In this document: positions 59,968 through 64,000 of the stretch, piece after piece
How the letters are laid out: each line of letters opens with the position of its first letter
Position numbering within the stretch: the first letter of the stretch is position 1
Assembly (NCBI GenBank): GCA_964517975.1
Contig: CAZFDM010000242.1
Location: forward strand, 1-64,000
DNA length: 64,000 nt
Direction: 5' to 3'
From: JBBIRM01 sp964517975
GTDB lineage: Bacteria > Desulfobacterota > BSN033 > UBA1163
Position numbers and translations under genes: made by a program
The notes under the pieces: model-generated
What the model saw: only the letters and a program-made list of their open reading frames with translations
The model's database searches: none
Told to the model about the DNA's origin: nothing

Positions 59968-61122
59968 CTAATCCTGTGGGACCTCTTCCCTTATTTTCAT
60001 CCATAGGGCTTCAAAATCTTTTGATTCCAATTTTTGAGCCCTTCCCATGGCAATAGCCTTTGCCCATGCCTTTTCTAAATTCTTTATACGTTTTACATAC
60101 TTATCGTTCCAGGCCTGGTATTCTGGGGTCCATATCCCTTTCTCTTTAAAATATTTTATTGCTCCTTCATGAAAAGGGGCATCGACAGGTGGTACTCCAG
60201 CCTGGTCGATACGCCACCAAGGCATGGTTGGGTGCGCTTTTTCATAGAGTGGGAAGGTTTCATCCAAAGCCTTTGTTAAATTATAGACATAATCAAAAGA
60301 GGTATCTGCATAGACCGTTCCGATAGGATATCGGTATTGAACCAGTTGGGCTGGATTATCCTTTGAGAGTCCTGCCCCAACTGTTTCTGTGAAAGGTTTT
60401 AAATAGGGTGCTATTTTCAACATTCTCTTCCAACCCTCTTTGTCCTCAGGAGGAAAGGGGGGATAATGAACACCTTTTGGAGTACTTGCCAATTCATAAA
60501 TAAGACTTGCAGTGGTCGTCCCGCAGATCGCATCGACTTGTCCAGCGATCAAACCCTTTGCAGTGGCGGCATAACTTGGAAATTCTACCTTCTTCACATC
60601 ATCCCAAGTCAGATTGGCAAAAGCCAGATAAGCCTCCATCTTTACATTTAGAGATGGATTTCCAGGAATCCAAGAAACCCTTTTCCCCTTGAGGTCTCTT
60701 AATGTTTTAATCCCACTTTCTTTGGTGGTAATAACAGCGTGGGCAGTGGGAAGGGCGAGTATAACTCTCAGATCTTGGGGACCCCATTCGTAAGTAGCGA
60801 AGTCATAAACCCCCTCGGCGGCAAAGTGTGCTTCTGTGGCTAACCATGCCACCTCAACCCTTTTTGTTTTTAGGGGCATGATTCTTCCAATTGAGGTTCC
60901 TGAAGGCATCAACCGAACCCTGATTCCATACTTCTTAAGCAAGGCATCAGCCATTGCCGAGGCATGAACGTAACCAGTGGAACCTACATCATAGCAACTC
61001 CACAAGAGAGTTTCTGGGAGTTTGACTGAGCTCACGGTCTGGGCCGAACCATTGATACTTAGAAATACAAGAGCAAAGATTAGGATAATAAAGATTAAAC
61101 ATTTTTTAATTATAAACCTCAT
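59968..61122 (-). CDS. TAXI-family TRAP solute-binding protein
   Basis: This 384-residue protein has an N-terminal signal (LIFIILIFALVFLSINGSAQ, residues 9-28) and the TAXI fold: TLLWSCYDVGSTGYVHASAMADALLKKYG (in part), PSGTSIGRIMPLKTKRVEVAW and DLKGKRVSWIPGNPSLNVKME. It should bind the imported compound in the periplasm. It lies between grdB and the TRAP permease. The substrate is not deducible, but the location suggests an amino acid, N-methyl or quaternary ammonium compound. Confidence 0.9.
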   Translation of the reverse strand: MRFIIKKCLIFIILIFALVFLSINGSAQTVSSVKLPETLLWSCYDVGSTGYVHASAMADALLKKYGIRVRLMPSGTSIGRIMPLKTKRVEVAWLATEAHFAAEGVYDFATYEWGPQDLRVILALPTAHAVITTKESGIKTLRDLKGKRVSWIPGNPSLNVKMEAYLAFANLTWDDVKKVEFPSYAATAKGLIAGQVDAICGTTTASLIYELASTPKGVHYPPFPPEDKEGWKRMLKIAPYLKPFTETVGAGLSKDNPAQLVQYRYPIGTVYADTSFDYVYNLTKALDETFPLYEKAHPTMPWWRIDQAGVPPVDAPFHEGAIKYFKEKGIWTPEYQAWNDKYVKRIKNLEKAWAKAIAMGRAQKLESKDFEALWMKIREEVPQD

Positions 61123-61237
61123 ATGACCCTCCTTTCAGATAATATTTGGTTTTTCATCCAAAATTATGAAAAATTAAATCACCTCCTTTCTCATAAAGTT
61201 GAAGATCCCATTTCTTTAATTAAGTGATGGATAAAGA

Positions 61238-62602
61238 TTACTGCATTCCTTCTAAGGTAAAGATGGTTGGTCTACTTACCTCTGTTTGGAGTATTTCTAA
61301 AGCCCGCAATACATACTTTCGGCGCAAGGCCTTTTCTTGATCTTTAGTTAAAACGGAATTTCCAACCACGCAGGTAATACTTTGCCCCTGCAAGATTCGA
61401 TTAACTCCAACCATTTGGGCTACATTCGGAACTGCAGTAATTTGAACAACAGGGATACCTCTCTTCTCAATTCTTGATGCGATCGTTGCACCGCAACGAG
61501 TGCTGGAGCCTCAGGTTGAGGTGAGAATAACAGCATTAATTCCTCCCCGCCTCTTGATCTCCTCTCCCATCTCCTCCCCCATTTCAGCACATCTTCTCGA
61601 GATGGTGGCATTGCCGGAGGTAGAGAAAAACGATGGATGGAGTTTTCCGATCTTCCCCTCTTTCATAAGTTCACGCATCACATCTACTGGAACCAGTCGA
61701 TTTGGATCTCTCAAGACATGCACTGGGAAATAACCTGTATGGGCGATCTCGTAATTAGAGGAGTCGTAATTCTCTGGGAGAAAAGTATCTATATCATAAA
61801 TAGCCCAACGGAGATTTCCCCTCCCACTCAATCCATGAGGGTTCCCTCTGGGGACCAATCCCCCATCACTAATCAGGACAATTTCACAGGTGCGAAGATC
61901 CTTGAGGGGTGGAGGAGGCTCCACTCTTTCAAACTTTGGAAGAATGACCTCGCTCTCAAAGGGGTCTCCCTTAATCTTGGCCAGTAGCTTATCGACACTT
62001 CTTCGGGCAGCTGTTTTATCCGTATACTCATTTCTAAGAAGGTATCGAGTAAAATAATGAAATTCCTCAGGTTTCGGGAGATTCTCCCTGGAGACCAGAT
62101 AAACTCCTTTCTCTCCAGATATTAGTTGAAAGGCAAGTTTAACCATTCGCTCTATGCTGATTGCCATATCCCTTGCGCTGTTTCCAGTCTTACAGATATA
62201 GGCATATTTTCGATACATCTCCACGCCAGGATTTTCTTCATGCATCCCTGTAATCGCTGGGATGCCAAGTTTTTCACCGACTATCTTACAAATCGCGCCA
62301 CAGGCCACTCCATACCTTCCCGCTGCAAAGGCTGGGCCTGCAAAAAAGAGGTCAGGTTGATAGGGCTCAATCAATTTCAGGCCTTCTTCTGAAACGAGTT
62401 CAGGATTTTTTGAAAAGGTGTTATCCCCGCAGATGAGCGTCGCTATTACATTGGCTTTATCCCCCAATACTTTTTGTAAAACAGCCCCAGGACCTATTGG
62501 GCCTGCCATTACTATAAAACCAATATCTGCTTTTTCCTCACCCCCCACTTGACCAAAAAATTGATTTAGGTAATGGACCACTTTCAATTTTTTTTGTACC
62601 AT
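61238..62602 (-). CDS. grdB: Glycine/sarcosine/betaine reductase component B selenoprotein (GrdB/F/H)
   Basis: Reading TGA at 61511-61513 (codon 364) gives a 454-residue selenoprotein. The family motif is VILTST-U-G(T)CTRCGA; here it reads VILTST-U-GSSTRCGA, so the second motif cysteine is serine while the third is kept. The N-terminus HYLNQFFGQVGGEEKAD and the C-terminal RCAEMGEEMGEEIKRRGGI are typical. GrdB binds the substrate and donates it to GrdA; paralogues GrdF and GrdH serve sarcosine and betaine. A SECIS-like hairpin lies just 3' of the TGA. The stop is TAA at 61238-61240. Confidence 0.9.
61483..61499 (-). promoter_or_regulatory. SECIS-like hairpin in grdB
   Basis: The minus strand forms a perfect 7-bp stem TCGTTGC/GCAACGA around a GGT loop. 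The loop starts 18 nt after the TGA, with G first. Strong match to bacterial SECIS rules. Confidence 0.75.
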
Positions 62603-62627
62603 CTAAACCCTCCAATAGAGCTTCGCC

Positions 62628-63920
62628 CTAATATTCTTTCACAATGATATTGGCTCCTCCAAGGTGATCATGCACTCCAGCGATTAAAAATTGTTCAACA
62701 TCAATGACAGGGTCACCAGCATGTTGCTCAATGGGATCTGGACAATAGATTTTCGTATCGGCGGTCCCTCCTAAAAATCTCACTGCGTCTAAAGGAACCT
62801 TAATCCTTTCCATGGTGGCTCCAACAGTAATAATCAGGTCCACTGCTTCTGTGTTGAAGAGTAAGGTTTCTGCAAGTGTTCCATAACTAATCAAGGGCTG
62901 GATAAAGATGGCAGTTTTGACTCCAAGCTTCTCACACTCTTCTGCCACCATTGCCAAATCAACATGGGGCAATCCTCCATGAATTTTTGTGAGAACCACA
63001 CCATCTGCACCTAATACATTTTTTATCAGATTAGAAGCCATTACTGCCTGCCTTTTTCTGGGGATGGGCTCCATATTGGCCACTCCACACACAACCCCAG
63101 CAAAGATCAGATCTTTGCCATGCCGGCTGTAAAGTTCTTTAATAACTCCATGGTTTTGGATCGTATAAGTGTCGAGGGCTCGAATGGTATGAGCCCCAAC
63201 TACCCCTCCATCCAAGACCTCATTGGGATGAAGAATGGTGGGTGTCAGGTTTCGGACATCTGATCCATAAAAACAGGGATCAGATACTCCGAGATGATCG
63301 TGCTGAGGGCTATAAAGTTGGTAGTAATAAGCGATTCGGGGAAGGTCCGATTTTGTAAAGAGTTTTGGGATATCCAACTCATATATCTCCACTTCATCCA
63401 CTGGATGTCCTTCTGCACATCGGGCAAGATAGACCGCTGTCTTTAAACCCGCGATCTTTACAGCATCTTCAAAATCGCGATCCTCTATATCTTCTGAAAT
63501 AGTTGGGGAGATGTGGACATGGTGCATCTTTCCATATCGACTTATTTCTGGAATAAGACCCGACATATCCAGAAGGGCCGAGTATTTCCGATTCGTAAAT
63601 GGATTCGAAACCAGCACGCTGACTCCTCGTAAGGACCTGGTACGTCCACTCCCGGCAACTTGCAATCTGCCAATGAAACCCGGAAAGTCCGCCTCGACCT
63701 TATCGATCTTACAACGAGGTTGAACCACATCCATGAGATTGACAATACGCACCCTTTCCCCAGGATGAATTAGATTGATATCAACCGATTTAATTCGCCT
63801 ATCCTGGAGGAGAATTTCTTTTAACTCTTTAAGATGGACGTATAAAACTCTATCCTTTGCGTAGGTCTTAGACCCTGGATGGACATCTTTAATATCAATC
63901 GATTCAATCTCAAGTCTCAT
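62628..63920 (-). CDS. grdE: Glycine/sarcosine/betaine reductase component B proprotein (GrdE/G/I)
   Basis: This 430-residue protein is the partner subunit of grdB, with family segments VSVLVSNPFTNRKYSALLDMSG, HHVHISPTISED and HPNEVLDGGVVGAHTI. Classical GrdE is a proprotein cleaved at a cysteine near residue 242 to create a pyruvoyl group that condenses with the substrate amine. Here the 225-265 stretch has no cysteine, so cleavage to a pyruvoyl group may not occur; this may be a subfamily with other chemistry. It precedes grdB by 25 bp. Confidence 0.85.
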   Translation of the reverse strand: MRLEIESIDIKDVHPGSKTYAKDRVLYVHLKELKEILLQDRRIKSVDINLIHPGERVRIVNLMDVVQPRCKIDKVEADFPGFIGRLQVAGSGRTRSLRGVSVLVSNPFTNRKYSALLDMSGLIPEISRYGKMHHVHISPTISEDIEDRDFEDAVKIAGLKTAVYLARCAEGHPVDEVEIYELDIPKLFTKSDLPRIAYYYQLYSPQHDHLGVSDPCFYGSDVRNLTPTILHPNEVLDGGVVGAHTIRALDTYTIQNHGVIKELYSRHGKDLIFAGVVCGVANMEPIPRKRQAVMASNLIKNVLGADGVVLTKIHGGLPHVDLAMVAEECEKLGVKTAIFIQPLISYGTLAETLLFNTEAVDLIITVGATMERIKVPLDAVRFLGGTADTKIYCPDPIEQHAGDPVIDVEQFLIAGVHDHLGGANIIVKEY

Positions 63921-64000
63921 ATCAACCTCTTTTTCTTTGAGAGAAAGAATTGGTATAACGCTTGTTTAAGCCCTTTTGCGAATGGGTTCAAATTCTTTTC
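63917..64000 (-). CDS. 3' end of an unidentified upstream gene (partial)
   Basis: An open frame of 27 codons runs from the window edge to a TGA at 63917-63919 (residues KNLNPFAKGLKQALYQ near the start, then FFLSKKKRLI). It overlaps the grdE ATG as ATGA, the spacing seen between other coupled genes here. Too little is visible to name it. Confidence 0.4.
   Translation of the reverse strand, partial: EKNLNPFAKGLKQALYQFFLSKKKRLI

Noticed and set aside
63917..64000. Partial frame at the right edge as GrdX or GrdD
   Set aside because: Only 27 codons are visible and no family motif is present, so no name is given.

Overview
The window looks like a chromosomal segment of a strictly anaerobic, selenocysteine-using bacterium of the former Deltaproteobacteria (Desulfobacterota-like). 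This is inferred from gene content: glycine-reductase-type selenoproteins, corrinoid methyltransferases with a reductive activator, FeoAB, Mrp/NifX/MinD Fe-S genes under a sigma-54 promoter, many ferredoxins and CCG iron-sulfur proteins, and LIV and TAXI-TRAP importers. No rRNA, tRNA, CRISPR array or origin was seen. Almost every gene is on the minus strand.

Layout. 1-2.0 kb: the tail of one gene and a complete IS1380-family element with 23-nt inverted repeats. 2.1-5.8 kb: an acyl-CoA operon (enoyl-CoA hydratase, M14 peptidase, thiolase-like protein, DUF35 partner). 5.9-6.7 kb: a plus-strand toxin-antitoxin pair. 6.7-11.3 kb: FeoA/FeoB iron uptake with two HbpS/GlcG-like proteins and a MoeA-like protein. 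11.3-16.6 kb: a two-flavoprotein/DUF1667 module, ferredoxin, thioredoxin, DUF364 protein and a methyltransferase. 16.6-22.5 kb: lipoate ligase-like protein, MBL and MOSC proteins, then a peroxide/persulfide group (Fur-family regulator, PrxU-type peroxiredoxin, CoA-disulfide-reductase-like flavoprotein). 22.9-29.4 kb: small Fe-S, zinc-ribbon, chaperone and hypothetical genes, with a truncated peptide deformylase. 29.4-37.9 kb: an Mrp/NifX/MinD/IscU/radical-SAM operon preceded by a sigma-54 promoter, stacked palindromic operators and the gene of its probable activator. 38-39.4 kb: a TlpA-like lipoprotein and a PepSY-like protein. 39.4-44.2 kb: a branched-chain amino-acid-type ABC importer. 44.3-54.6 kb: a corrinoid one-carbon module (CCG protein, FAD oxidase, UroD-type methyltransferase, MtrH-type methyltransferase, an unusual ASKHA-flavoprotein fusion, FadR-type regulator, corrinoid protein). 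55.4-64 kb: a glycine/sarcosine/betaine-reductase-type operon carrying its own TRAP importer.

The unifying signal is selenocysteine. Six reading frames carry an in-frame TGA where homology continues on both sides: GrdA, GrdB, PrxU, a CoA-disulfide-reductase-like enzyme, a thiolase-like enzyme and the C-terminal remnant of a UroD-type methyltransferase. In five of them a hairpin lies just 3' of the TGA with its loop 17-23 nt away, as expected of bacterial SECIS elements. GrdA, GrdB and PrxU are established selenoprotein families; the thiolase and the UroD remnant are the novel candidates. The other outstanding item is a 1149-residue protein in which a complete GltD-like NAD(P)H flavoprotein is inserted inside a RACo-type corrinoid-activation ATPase.

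Inferred physiology: the cell imports small methylated or aminated organic compounds (TRAP and LIV systems), cleaves them reductively through the Grd selenoproteins with thioredoxin as reductant, and moves methyl groups by corrinoid chemistry. The actual substrates cannot be read from the sequence.
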